43,931 bases of DNA. Origin: a virus. Positions 22,475-30,761 of this stretch are shown one piece after another. The DNA lies in the IMG/VR virus record IMGVR_UViG_3300009551_000071, positions 1-43,931 of that record; one strand, written 5' to 3'. Positions within the stretch are counted from its first letter, which is position 1; the number at the start of each line of letters is the position of its first letter. Position numbers and translations under genes: made by a program. A model generated the notes under the pieces. It worked only from the letters and a program-made list of their open reading frames with translations, did not search any database and was not told where the DNA came from.

Positions 22475-22795
22475 ACCAGACGTGTTACAGAGCCGCACCA
22501 GCCGCGCGGCCTCATTCCCTGAAATCATCGCTCCCCGGATCTTGCCTTCAAACTCCCGCGCAAGGAAATCTTTAGCGGCGGAAACGCCGGCTGCGAAGCC
22601 TCGGGACTCCGACATGTCCTTAACCGTGGCATTGTAGGCGTTTCGATGTTTCGATCGGCAGGCCTTGCACCAGAGCGGGTATCCGCTGGTGTCCAAATCC
22701 TTACCGCACGCCTTTCCGTCATCCCCTACCCGACGACAAACCGCCTGTGTTTCACGTGAAACATCGGGCGCGGATTCCGCTGCTTGGCTGGCCAT
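22457..22795 (-). CDS. Hypothetical zinc-knuckle protein, contains parS
   Basis: 112 residues from ATG 22795. CRRVGDDGKACG, then YPLWCKACRSKHRNAYN is a CxxC-type zinc motif, followed by a helical C-terminus. The codons for DVSRET spell the parS sequence (22748-22763). A minus-strand promoter stands 7 nt from the start. It is the only reversed gene inside the head module, which suggests an independently expressed accessory gene. No enzymatic motif. Confidence 0.65.
   Translation of the reverse strand: MASQAAESAPDVSRETQAVCRRVGDDGKACGKDLDTSGYPLWCKACRSKHRNAYNATVKDMSESRGFAAGVSAAKDFLAREFEGKIRGAMISGNEAARLVRLCNTSGLLPAD
22748..22763. promoter_or_regulatory. parS: Perfect parS centromere site
   Basis: TGTTTCACGTGAAACA is a perfect 16-bp palindrome equal to the chromosomal parS consensus (TGTTNCACGTGAAACA) bound by ParB/Spo0J proteins of most bacteria. 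It lies within the minus-strand gene, in frame so as to encode VSRET. I see no parA or parB gene in the genome, so any partner would be the host ParB. The match is seen; the binding is inferred. Confidence 0.75.
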
Positions 22796-22802
22796 TGGGT
22801 GA

Positions 22803-22812
22803 ATTCTACCAC
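22803..22812 (-). promoter_or_regulatory. Minus-strand promoter -10, leaderless type
   Basis: Read on the minus strand, GTGGTAGAAT ends 7 nt before the ATG at 22795. The GTGG-TANNNT pattern equals the -10 regions at 8726, 16185 and 38985. No ribosome site between. Confidence 0.45.
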
Positions 22813-22868
22813 AAAGCAATTGAATCCATTATTTCGGGCTTTTGTTTTCATCACGCCGGGTTCCACTG

Positions 22869-22883
22869 TACTATCGCGCTCAG
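22869..22883 (+). promoter_or_regulatory. Possible -10 element
   Basis: TACTAT (22869-22874) lies 9 nt before ATG 22884, with no ribosome site. -35 uncertain (TTTTCA, 18 bp upstream). Would start the protease-capsid transcript. Confidence 0.35.
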
Positions 22884-24551
22884 ATGAAGTTGCGGGCCGA
22901 AACCATTCTGATCGCGCAAGACTTGCAGGAATCCTCCGACGCTCTCATGTCGGGCGATACCCGGTCTGTGCTCTCCGATGCCGTCGATGCGATCCACAAG
23001 GACGGCGGCTATGGATACGTTTTAGACCATTACGGCGATGACGAATCCGGAGACGTGGTTTATCGCTCATCCGGCGAGACTATGCAGGCTCCGTACTCAA
23101 TGAGCGGCGGCAACGGGTTCGCGAAGAAAGCCAGCATTGACACCGCGAACGCAATGAAAGTGCGCGGGCGCATGGTGTACGAACCGATGCAGGACGAAGC
23201 CGATCACTATGCGGCCATGTCCGAAGCGGCGATCTCGGCAAAGCTGTACTCGGAAGTCCCGGTTTACGAGCGCTTCGTGTCGAAGGCGGAACGTGATTCC
23301 GCAGGAGAATCTGACTTCGCGGGCAAAGGGAAATCGTTCCCGATCCTGAAGCGTGAAGACGTGATGGCGGCGGTTCGGTCGATTGGCCGGGCCGGTTCCG
23401 GCAACTCCAGCGCGGCCACAATTAAGGCCAACATTATCGCGATTGCGAAGCGCAAGGGATGGGAAGACGAACTGCCGAAGGCCTGGCGCACGAAGAAAAC
23501 AACGGAAGCGGCAACCGGCCCCGCGGCGGGCGTGAAGCTCATTGAATCGGCGCCGGCTTCGTTCGTTGGCGAAGTGAAACTCACCGAAGGCCAGCGGAGC
23601 ACCTACCCGATTTTGATGATATCGCCGGGCACGGGTTCGAGCGCTCACTACCCGGCTGAAGTCCTGAAGAAAGCCGCCGAAGCTGGCGTCTTCAAAGCCA
23701 AAACGTTCATGTACTGGAACCATCCGACCGCAGCGCAGGAAGCCGCGCGGCCGGAAGGCGATCTGGACAATCTCGCGGCCATCACCACGAAAGACGGCGT
23801 GTGGATGGAAAACGGGCCGAAAGGTCCTGGCGTGTACGCAGAAGCCAAACCCATGGCCGACTATGCTCAGAAGATCGAAGAGCGCGCACCGCACATCGGT
23901 CTCTCTATCCGCGCCGGCGGTACGGCATCCGGTCAGACCAAAGACGGAAAGCCTGTACTCGCATCGATCGATCACGTCGAGTCCGTTGACTACGTGACCC
24001 GGGCCGGGCGCGGCGGTATGGCGCTGGCCGAATCCGACAAATTTACGAAGTTGCTCGAATCATTCAACGAAGGAGGCCAGGTCGATATGACTGAAGCCGA
24101 AGTAAAAGAACTGAAAGAAAGCGTTACCGCCCTTCAGGCCGACAACGCGAAGATGAAAGCTCGAATCCTGTTCGCGGACGCCACAAGCCTCGCGGGCGCG
24201 GTGCTCTCAACCACCTCGCTGAATGAGGCGCAACGGGCCTTCGTGATTGGCTCCGTCATCGGCACCGTGGAAGCCCCGCGCGACCTGCCCGTCAAAGACG
24301 GCTCTCTGAACGCGACGGCTCTTACCGAAGCAATCAACGCGGGCGCCAAAGCCTACAGCGCCACTCTTCCGGCAACGGGCGGCGTGCGTGGCATGGGCGG
24401 AGCGGCTCCGGTTGTCATGACCGAAACCGCCGACGCCAAAGCGGCGCGGGAAGCTCGGGAAAAAGAATTCAAGGCGGCGGATGTTCGGGCGCTCATGCAG
24501 CTCGGAATGTCCGAAGCCGCGGCGAAAGCTCAAGTGGGGGTGGCAGCTTAA
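22884..24551 (+). CDS. Capsid maturation protease with scaffold-like C-terminus
   Basis: 555 residues from ATG 22884. About 145-205 (GKGKSFPILKREDVMAAV ... IIAIAKRKGWEDELP) is a domain of the DUF6582 kind common in prohead-core proteins. About 230-390 (YPILMISPGTGSS, TFMYWNHPTAAQE, then HIGLSIRAGGTASG and SVDYVTRAGRGG) matches phage capsid maturation proteases. The remainder, with LKESVTALQADNAKMKARIL, is coiled coil and Ala-rich, as in scaffolds. It would organise the prohead, cleave itself and head proteins, then leave. The catalytic residues cannot be fixed by eye. Confidence 0.75.
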   Translation: MKLRAETILIAQDLQESSDALMSGDTRSVLSDAVDAIHKDGGYGYVLDHYGDDESGDVVYRSSGETMQAPYSMSGGNGFAKKASIDTANAMKVRGRMVYEPMQDEADHYAAMSEAAISAKLYSEVPVYERFVSKAERDSAGESDFAGKGKSFPILKREDVMAAVRSIGRAGSGNSSAATIKANIIAIAKRKGWEDELPKAWRTKKTTEAATGPAAGVKLIESAPASFVGEVKLTEGQRSTYPILMISPGTGSSAHYPAEVLKKAAEAGVFKAKTFMYWNHPTAAQEAARPEGDLDNLAAITTKDGVWMENGPKGPGVYAEAKPMADYAQKIEERAPHIGLSIRAGGTASGQTKDGKPVLASIDHVESVDYVTRAGRGGMALAESDKFTKLLESFNEGGQVDMTEAEVKELKESVTALQADNAKMKARILFADATSLAGAVLSTTSLNEAQRAFVIGSVIGTVEAPRDLPVKDGSLNATALTEAINAGAKAYSATLPATGGVRGMGGAAPVVMTETADAKAAREAREKEFKAADVRALMQLGMSEAAAKAQVGVAA

Positions 24552-24962
24552 ATGATTAACCAGATTTTTTCGGTCACACCGACCAAAACACGCAACGCGC
24601 AGTTGCCGTCCACGGAAACGTTGGCCGGTACTCCGCAATTCATCGGCGATCTGCCGTGCATCAACCTCGATTCGTACCAGGCGAATGTGGGCGGCGCTAC
24701 CTGCTACTTCGACGGTGCCTATTCGGTATCGGTCACGGCGAAATCCTCGCTGTCTCCCTCGGTGGGAGCGGCCATCAAGCCGGGTGACCCGATCTATGCG
24801 GTTGGCGGCTCTCGGGACGCCACAACGAACGTGCTCACCGGCTTTACGCTGTGCGCCGATTCGAGCGGCGATCTCTGGGGTTATCTCGATCCCACAGAAA
24901 CCACCATCGCTTCCAGCGACACAAACGACGCGGCGACCGTCTCTATCGCCAATAAAATTTAA
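24552..24962 (+). CDS. Capsid decoration/stabilisation protein (DUF2190-like)
   Basis: 136 residues starting directly after the protease stop. Small beta-rich protein with VSVTAKSSLSPSVGAAIKPG and DPIYAVGG, typical of DUF2190-like proteins found between protease and major capsid. Would bind the outer capsid surface. Position is a strong argument, sequence only moderate. Confidence 0.65.
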   Translation: MINQIFSVTPTKTRNAQLPSTETLAGTPQFIGDLPCINLDSYQANVGGATCYFDGAYSVSVTAKSSLSPSVGAAIKPGDPIYAVGGSRDATTNVLTGFTLCADSSGDLWGYLDPTETTIASSDTNDAATVSIANKI

Positions 24963-24977
24963 GGAGCCACCGAACAC

Positions 24978-26324
24978 ATGATCCGCACAACTTTTGACAC
25001 CATCAACGGCGACATGTCGCAGGAAGTTCTGGGCTTTGGGCGTCCGCGCAACATCATGAAACTGCCGGCCGCTTCGCCGGTTCGGCAACGCGCACTTGAA
25101 GCGGCGCGGCTCGTGGCTGGCGTCGTATCGGGCGAAGTGGACCCGTACTGGCTCCGAGTTGCAATGGCCCCGCCCAGCGACGGCCACATTGCGATGCTCT
25201 CGGAAGCTGGCTTTCCGCGACTTTACCCGCAGGGCCAGAACCTTCAGGGATTGCGCGAAACAATGTCGCGCACGGACTATCAGGCACTCTTCGCGGACGT
25301 GCTGGATATCCTGTTCTACGGCCAGTTTCAGGCATTCGAGATTTTCAACGAAACCCTGTGCAAGGTCGTCGACTTGGCGGATACTCGCTTTGTCAAGCGC
25401 TACATGCTCGACGGCTTGGTGGAGCCCGCTGAATTCATGGACCTCGCGGCCCCGGCTCCGCAGCAGTCCTACAGCGGCCCTGTTCCGCAGGATGGCGCAA
25501 CCTTCCCGACCACCAACACGGCCGCGGTGGAATATCAGCCGCGCCTGTGCCAGTCGAAAGCCTCGATCAACTGGAGCGCGTTGCTCAACGACAATCTGGG
25601 TATCTTCACGGAAGTACCGCGCGACCTGATGACCACCATCAAACGCCGCATCGCAATCTTCATTCACTCGCTCTACGTGGGTGACGGCGTTCTGAACACC
25701 ACGCTCTTCCAGTCCGGTTACCGGAATCAGATACTCATCGCCAACGGGGCCAGCGCAAACAATCCCGGCCTCTCGGCTCAGGGCATTATGGAAGGCACCA
25801 AGATCCTCGCCGGCCAGCGTGACGCCACGGGCCAGCCGATCATGTTCGGTGGCCGCGTGAAAATCACCTACGGCTCTGCCAACATCGCGACCGCGCGCAA
25901 CCTGCAGAACGCCATCCGCAACCAGATCAGCGTGGAAGGCGGCAGCGCGAACGCGCAGGGCTTCCCGTCTCAGTTCCTCGAAACCAACGCCTGGTTCAAC
26001 CAGAATGTGGATTGGATTCACGATCCCTACTGGGATACCGGCTCGGCAGCGGCGGGCTTCTCTTCTCTGCCGAACGGCTGGACGATGAGCCTCGACCCCG
26101 GCACGGTGGCGCGTCCCGGGCTGGAACTCGGATACCTTCGCGGCTTCCGCGGTCCTCAGCTCTTCCAGAAAGTCCCGAACACCATGCGGCCAGGCGGCGG
26201 CGTAGAACCGATGATGGGCGATTTCTCCTCAATGAATCAGGAGATGAAGGCCATGTCGGTACTGGGCGGCACACAGATCGACGGGCGCAGTTGGGTGGGC
26301 TCTACCGGAACCGGCAACGCATAG
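24978..26324 (+). CDS. Major capsid protein (Mu gpT-like)
   Basis: 448 residues after a textbook AAGGAG site. Place and size are those of the major head subunit. Segments FGGRVKITYGSANIATARNL and IHDPYWDTGS fit Mu gpT-like coat proteins of the HK97 fold. Beginning MIRTTFDTINGDMSQEVLGF. An inverted repeat follows the stop. Very probably the most abundant virion protein. Confidence 0.85.
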   Translation: MIRTTFDTINGDMSQEVLGFGRPRNIMKLPAASPVRQRALEAARLVAGVVSGEVDPYWLRVAMAPPSDGHIAMLSEAGFPRLYPQGQNLQGLRETMSRTDYQALFADVLDILFYGQFQAFEIFNETLCKVVDLADTRFVKRYMLDGLVEPAEFMDLAAPAPQQSYSGPVPQDGATFPTTNTAAVEYQPRLCQSKASINWSALLNDNLGIFTEVPRDLMTTIKRRIAIFIHSLYVGDGVLNTTLFQSGYRNQILIANGASANNPGLSAQGIMEGTKILAGQRDATGQPIMFGGRVKITYGSANIATARNLQNAIRNQISVEGGSANAQGFPSQFLETNAWFNQNVDWIHDPYWDTGSAAAGFSSLPNGWTMSLDPGTVARPGLELGYLRGFRGPQLFQKVPNTMRPGGGVEPMMGDFSSMNQEMKAMSVLGGTQIDGRSWVGSTGTGNA

Positions 26325-26344
26325 AGCTTCTCCCCGAAGGCAGC

Positions 26345-26388
26345 AAGCGCCGTTCGTTTGGTTGAGATGCCAGCGGGCGGCGCTTTTG
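26345..26388 (+). terminator. Inverted repeat after the capsid gene, possible attenuator
   Basis: AAGCGCCG (26345-26352) and CGGCGCTT (26378-26385) are perfect complements with a 25-nt loop, followed by TTGAG. The arrangement resembles the terminator at 39337 (long loop, T-start). Would lower expression of genes after the capsid. Confidence 0.4.
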
Positions 26389-26411
26389 AGTTTGAAACAG
26401 GAGTTTTGAAA

Positions 26412-26804
26412 ATGTGGATTCTACTCGAAAAAGTTACTGACATCACTTCGGCGCAAATCCTTGCCATGGCCTCAACGCCAGTTGAAATCATCCCCGACCC
26501 AGGCGACGGATTTATCACTGTGCCGGTAGGAATTTGCTGGGACGTCCAGCCGGGAACCGCATACTCTGGCGCTGGCAGTATCACCACTGCGTTTGACGGC
26601 GGCGCAACGGCGTTCACCACCTTCACGCCGGGCCTGGATGCGGCGGTGCAGACGATTGGCGCGGCGCTGGCACCTTCCGAAGCAGCAGCCGCAGCGACGA
26701 CCCGCGCGGGTGCGGTGACGGCCTCCCTGGCGGATCCGCTGACCACGGGAACCGGTACACTCCGCATCACAGCCAAGTACTACGTTCAGGATCTTCAGTC
26801 GTAA
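26412..26804 (+). CDS. Hypothetical virion protein
   Basis: 130 residues from ATG 26412, preceded by AGGAG; an in-frame GTG at 26358 lies within the inverted repeat and is less likely. Beta-rich, Ala/Thr-rich (ALAPSEAAAAATTRAGAVTA). By position a head decoration or connector protein. Family not recognised. Confidence 0.6.
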   Translation: MWILLEKVTDITSAQILAMASTPVEIIPDPGDGFITVPVGICWDVQPGTAYSGAGSITTAFDGGATAFTTFTPGLDAAVQTIGAALAPSEAAAAATTRAGAVTASLADPLTTGTGTLRITAKYYVQDLQS

Positions 26805-26813
26805 CGAGGGCGG

Positions 26814-27299
26814 ATGCCGCAGACCTACACGTACGATCCGCTGGACCCCGGCCCGATTGACTACGTTCGTTTTTTGATCCCCGATACCGAATTCATCCCC
26901 GGCACCAATCCTCCGGTAATGATCTTCTCGGATCAGGAAATAGAGATTATGTTCACGATTCAGCGGGGCTCAGGGTTTCAAAGTTCCATGTTCTTCAGCG
27001 GATCACAAGGGCGGCAGTTGCCAAACCAACCAGTCAGTTACTACCGAGTCGCAGCGATCGGGCTCGACACGCTGGCAAACAACAAAGCGAAACTGGGCGG
27101 CGTTCTGAAGTTGCTCGACGTCACGCTTCAGCGCACAAAAGAAGTAGTGGACGCGCTCCGCGATGGCGCGAATAACTATCGCGAACAGGATGACAACGCC
27201 GGCTCATTCGTTCTGATCGAGCAGACCAACACCGAATGGTCCTTCCGTGATCGTTGGTGGAAGCAATTTCAGCGGCAGGCATCCGGCACTTTTGCATAG
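26814..27299 (+). CDS. Head-tail connector protein
   Basis: 161 residues. Begins PLDPGPIDYVRFLIPDTE and holds FSDQEIEIMF with long helices (AAIGLDTLANNKAKLGGVLK), the layout of HK97 gp6-like adaptors that extend the portal ring. C-terminus is Trp/Gln-rich. Position after the capsid supports this. Confidence 0.72.
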   Translation: MPQTYTYDPLDPGPIDYVRFLIPDTEFIPGTNPPVMIFSDQEIEIMFTIQRGSGFQSSMFFSGSQGRQLPNQPVSYYRVAAIGLDTLANNKAKLGGVLKLLDVTLQRTKEVVDALRDGANNYREQDDNAGSFVLIEQTNTEWSFRDRWWKQFQRQASGTFA

Positions 27300-27311
27300 G
27301 AGACAACGGCA

Positions 27312-27605
27312 ATGATGGGAACCAAGAGCGTAAAAATCATCTGCGACGGGACGGTGCAGAATCTCGGGCAGATCCTCGGCGAGACCGCGCAGTTCGCATG
27401 GGGCCAGTTTCTCGCGGGCGATCCCGGCGCGGCGGTGTTCATCGGCGGGGAAGATTGCGACACGCAGGGCTTTCCTCTCGCGTCAGGAGCGGGCCAGCTA
27501 TACCCGCGAAACACGGGCGAAATTTTCAACCTGTATCTGGCGCCGAAAGTCTTCTTTGTCGGCGCGACAGATGATGTTCTTTATTTTCTGTACCCGGTAG
27601 GTTAA
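27312..27605 (+). CDS. Hypothetical virion protein
   Basis: 97 residues with AGGAGA upstream. Small beta-looking protein (NLYLAPKVFFVGATDDVLYF). Phage proteins of this size and place are often annotated as hypothetical; possibly a decoration protein. No motif. Confidence 0.6.
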   Translation: MMGTKSVKIICDGTVQNLGQILGETAQFAWGQFLAGDPGAAVFIGGEDCDTQGFPLASGAGQLYPRNTGEIFNLYLAPKVFFVGATDDVLYFLYPVG

Positions 27606-27607
27606 TC

Positions 27608-28738
27608 ATGCGAACTCTGTTGTCTTTCATCTTCGCGGTGTTTCTGCTTTCGGGGACCCTCTCCGCTCAGTACTCGAATAGCCCTTTCAATTCGAGCAGC
27701 ACGGCTCCGTCTGGAACGTGTACGGCCAATACCGGGCGGCTCGTTGGGCCTTCAGGGACGATCTACACGTGCCAAAACGGGCATTGGGGGCAGGTTTCTG
27801 GGGGCGCCGGTGGTGCTCTCCCTGCCGGTTGTCCGGGTGCCGGGAGTGTGCAGTTATACGCAACGAGTGCGACTTTCGGGTGTGATGCCAATTTCATTGT
27901 AGATACCAGTGAGCATGTTTTAATATACCCGTCATTTCTGACGCAAAACACTATAGCCAATACTGGAGATCTACCTCTTGGCGTATGGTTATGGGGAAAC
28001 CGCACCTACGGATGCGCGGCATCCCCAGGCGCTGATGATCCTCTGTTCGGAGACTGCCCTGTGATCCAAGTTGAGCATGTGTTCCCCGATGGGTATGACG
28101 CGGATGTGATCGAAAACAATATAAGTTATTTCACTGCATCGTCTTTGAGTCTGAACTTCGGTGGAGCGGTCCAATACAATGTTGGTCTTACTGGCAGCGG
28201 CAACTATATAGCCAATCCGTCTTACCTGCCAGTTTCCGCACTAAAGGCAAGTATCACGAGTCACACTTCCGGAACGGTCGATTTTATGTCCTCCATGAAC
28301 CTGTATGGTGGTGTAACGGGCGGTGGTACGGTGGCCAATTGGGCACAGTTGTTTTTCACTACGATGTCTGTTAATTCAGACGGCAGTTCGCTGACAAATG
28401 GATTCGACATTTACATGACGAACCTTGATACAGCGTCGGGAAAAGCTACCAACCCTTATTACAGTTGGATGGACTCGCGGGGAGTCCGTCGGGTAAAAGA
28501 AGACAATACTTTCAATTCTGTGGGGCAAGCAATCGAAGCTCTCTATAATCCCCAGTTCACGAAGTATACGCCTGGAGCGGTGAACTATGAGCGGATCGTT
28601 CTCGGAGAGTGGGACACGAATGTAGCGAAGATCGGAACGGAATGCGGCGGTACCGGCACATGTCGGGCGACCGCTATTCTCTCCGAGGGCAAGACCTGCA
28701 CGATCAACACGGCAACGGGAGTGTGGACGTGCTCCTAA
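27608..28738 (+). CDS. Secreted-looking protein of unknown function
   Basis: 376 residues. Clear Sec signal peptide: MRTLLSFIFAVFLLSGTLSA then QYSN, cleavage near residue 20. The next 50 residues are Ser/Thr/Gly/Cys-rich (GTCTANTGRLVGPSGTIYTC); the rest is beta-rich with Cys. Codon use is visibly less G+C rich than in neighbouring genes, hinting at recent acquisition. A signal peptide is odd for a virion gene. It may be a cargo gene exporting a host-modifying protein, or a fibre-like protein. No family recognised. Confidence 0.65.
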   Translation: MRTLLSFIFAVFLLSGTLSAQYSNSPFNSSSTAPSGTCTANTGRLVGPSGTIYTCQNGHWGQVSGGAGGALPAGCPGAGSVQLYATSATFGCDANFIVDTSEHVLIYPSFLTQNTIANTGDLPLGVWLWGNRTYGCAASPGADDPLFGDCPVIQVEHVFPDGYDADVIENNISYFTASSLSLNFGGAVQYNVGLTGSGNYIANPSYLPVSALKASITSHTSGTVDFMSSMNLYGGVTGGGTVANWAQLFFTTMSVNSDGSSLTNGFDIYMTNLDTASGKATNPYYSWMDSRGVRRVKEDNTFNSVGQAIEALYNPQFTKYTPGAVNYERIVLGEWDTNVAKIGTECGGTGTCRATAILSEGKTCTINTATGVWTCS

Positions 28739-28956
28739 GAATCTGCTTTGCGTTTGTCGCCCTGTCCCTGTTTGCACAGGAAGGAAGCCCGCCTCCAACA
28801 AAAACCGTTGAGCAGCAACTCGCCGAAGCGAAGGCGGAAAACGCGAAGCTCTCAAAACTTCTCAATGCGTGGGCGCTGAAGGCTCAGGCATGCGACATCG
28901 CGCTCACGAACGCGCAGGCCATCGGATTCCCGGAAAAGACGGATCAGAAACGGTAG
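28729..28956 (+). CDS. Small secreted coiled-coil protein, possible spanin
   Basis: 75 residues from GTG 28729 (GGGAG 7 nt upstream; another GTG at 28723). N-terminal hydrophobic segment VLLRICFAFVALSLFAQEG is a signal peptide or anchor, followed by a coiled coil (QQLAEAKAENAKLSKLL) and one Cys. The topology suits a spanin or small periplasmic lysis factor, and a lysozyme gene lies 430 bases on. Overlaps the previous gene by 10 bases. Confidence 0.55.
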   Translation: MLLRICFAFVALSLFAQEGSPPPTKTVEQQLAEAKAENAKLSKLLNAWALKAQACDIALTNAQAIGFPEKTDQKR

Positions 28957-28960
28957 ACAC

Positions 28961-29377
28961 GTGTATCAGGGCCAAGGCTACACCTTCGACGCCGTTGTGC
29001 CGGCAGTCATTGACGCCGGGATAGCGAACAGCCTCGCAACCTTTCAGGCTCCGACGGGTGCGCTGATCGGGGCTGGACAACCCGACCCGGATGGCTGGGA
29101 AGACGTTGTCGGCTACGTCGGAATCGTGTGCATGGACGCTCCGACCTCAGACAGCCGGATCACGGCGAATGAAAAGAAATCGGAAGCGTTCATCGAATCC
29201 GACAACTCGGAACACATTTGGCTGGCAGGGAATTACCCGGAGATCGCAAGCCACACGGAATGGCGCTGCATCGTGACGGCCGCCAACGGGGTTACGACAA
29301 CGTATGACGTACTCGGGGCCGAAAGCGACTCACAGGGAAAGACAACTCGCGTTCAGGTGAACGTGTCAACGGTGTAG
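28961..29377 (+). CDS. Head-tail stopper/joining protein
   Basis: 138 residues from GTG 28961. Beta-rich; SDSRITANEKKSEAFIESDN, then IWLAGNYPEI and VLGAESDSQGKTTRVQVNV, which is the pattern of short head-tail stopper proteins closing the neck. Context between connector and tail-completion genes agrees. Confidence 0.65.
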   Translation: MYQGQGYTFDAVVPAVIDAGIANSLATFQAPTGALIGAGQPDPDGWEDVVGYVGIVCMDAPTSDSRITANEKKSEAFIESDNSEHIWLAGNYPEIASHTEWRCIVTAANGVTTTYDVLGAESDSQGKTTRVQVNVSTV

Positions 29378-29384
29378 CGGAAAA

Positions 29385-29816
29385 ATGAAGACCTCGGCAA
29401 ACGGCATCGCGCTTATCGAACGGTTTGAGGGCTTGCGCCTGAAAGCCTATCAGGACGGTGCGGGCGTTTGGACAATCGGTTACGGTCACGCCGGCGCGCG
29501 CAAAGACGAATATGAAACGCAGGCGCAGGCCGAAACGGATCTGTGCGCGGACGTGGAAGCCGCAGAGAGCGCGGTCAGTTCGATGGTCCACGCGCGGTTG
29601 AATCAGAATCAGTTCGATGCGCTGGTGAGTTTCACATTCAACGAAGGGGCTGGGCGGCTCAGATCATCAACGCTTCTATGGCTCCTGAATAGCGGCAAAT
29701 ATGCTGAGGCCGCGCAGCAGTTCCCGCGCTGGGATATCGTGGCCGGCGAAGTATCGCCGGGCTTGCTCAAACGGCGCGTGGCTGAACAGGCGCTGTTCCT
29801 GAAGGCGGTGGTCTGA
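29385..29816 (+). CDS. Lysozyme, GH24 (endolysin)
   Basis: 143 residues. FEGLRLKAYQDGAGVWTIGY has the T4-type catalytic triad spacing E15-(8)-D24-(5)-T30, and NQFDALVSFTFNEGAG is the second family motif. It cleaves the glycan backbone of peptidoglycan at lysis. No signal or anchor sequence, so it needs a holin. Unusually placed between neck genes rather than with a lysis cassette; could also be virion-borne. Next gene starts on its last base. Confidence 0.93.
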   Translation: MKTSANGIALIERFEGLRLKAYQDGAGVWTIGYGHAGARKDEYETQAQAETDLCADVEAAESAVSSMVHARLNQNQFDALVSFTFNEGAGRLRSSTLLWLLNSGKYAEAAQQFPRWDIVAGEVSPGLLKRRVAEQALFLKAVV

Positions 29817-30304
29817 TGCCGTATTCCTCGCCGGAACTGAAGCTCCGCACTCTGGCCGTTCAGGACCCAACAATGCAGGCCGACTTCGGAGGCTCGGACC
29901 CTTCGACGTTCCGCTGGTACGACGAAACTCTCCTGCAAAACCAGATCGGAAAATTACTGGTGACCGGCGCATGCGCCACGGTGAAGCGGGTTTCAACGAT
30001 CCGGCAGGGTAACCAAGGTGGAATCGGAAATCTGAGTTGGCCGCTGATTCAGATCGACGTTTACGACCGTGTGTCGGAGCAAGCGCGAATCGTCGCCAAC
30101 GATGTGATTGATTTCATGCAAGGCGTTGACCTCGCATCGCTGGGCCAGTTTGAATCGCCGCGCACGGGACCGGCGCAGAATCCGTCGGTGCTCCTGAATC
30201 AGCGGCAGGGAGTTTTGCAGGGGCAACAGTCGCCTGGCGGCCCAGTCTTTTATCAGTCAATGGATTTCCGCATCGCGAATGCGGAGAACCTCAGTATCAG
30301 TTAA
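29816..30304 (+). CDS. Tail completion protein (DUF3168-like)
   Basis: 162 residues. The middle (WPLIQIDVYDRVSEQARIVA, then NDVIDFMQG) is the DUF3168/gp17-like tail-terminator core. It caps the tail end that joins the head. The gene is followed by the reversed HNH gene, whose 3' end overlaps it by 8 bases. Confidence 0.78.
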   Translation: MPYSSPELKLRTLAVQDPTMQADFGGSDPSTFRWYDETLLQNQIGKLLVTGACATVKRVSTIRQGNQGGIGNLSWPLIQIDVYDRVSEQARIVANDVIDFMQGVDLASLGQFESPRTGPAQNPSVLLNQRQGVLQGQQSPGGPVFYQSMDFRIANAENLSIS

Positions 30305-30734
30305 GACCATGACGCCGATCAAACCTGCATTGACGACAATTTCTGGCACCATTCGATGGATTGGTGTATGTGTTCCTTTCATCGAAAAGATGGCCTCGTT
30401 CGCAATGCGTTTGATTTCGCAGGGCACTGAGCTTGCCGCGCCTGACATTTTCTTTGGCGGTCACTGGCTCCAAATGGCGGGGATTTACGCACGAGCGAAC
30501 GCGGCACAAATGATCGAGTTGCATGCCGGCCGGGATTGGTCCGATGAAGTTTTCGTAAGCCCATCTGTGGGCATACATGGATTTGCATTTCGCAATTCCA
30601 AAACACCCATAGCCATTCAGGTTGCCGTTACCGGGCGCGAGAATGCAGCCAGTCCAAAGCCAGCAACCGGAGTTCGGCTCAGGCGAAACGAACTTCCAAA
30701 ACCTTTCAAGTGCTGTAGGATAGCGTCTAGGCAT
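30297..30734 (-). CDS. HNH homing-type endonuclease
   Basis: 145 residues on the minus strand. NSGCWLWTG, then AHRWAYENFIGPIPAGMQ, LDHLCRVRSCVNPRHLEPV and TAKENVRRG are the hallmarks of the HNH_3 homing nuclease type; C-terminal CERGHLFDERNTYTNPSNG and CRQC form a zinc module. Such free-standing genes spread by cutting homologous phages. Its orientation, opposite to all tail genes, and insertion between tail completion and tail tube fit a mobile gene. Confidence 0.9.
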   Translation of the reverse strand: MPRRYPTALERFWKFVSPEPNSGCWLWTGCILAPGNGNLNGYGCFGIAKCKSMYAHRWAYENFIGPIPAGMQLDHLCRVRSCVNPRHLEPVTAKENVRRGKLSALRNQTHCERGHLFDERNTYTNPSNGARNCRQCRFDRRHGLN

Positions 30735-30761
30735 CTGATCTCGTTGGGATCACGTTGCTTA

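Noticed and set aside
24207-26021. A 604-codon open frame on the minus strand opposite the protease end and the capsid gene
   Set aside because: It is antisense to clearly coding capsid genes, its composition (His, Arg, Val rich) is typical of the mirror of G+C-rich coding DNA, and no domain is visible.
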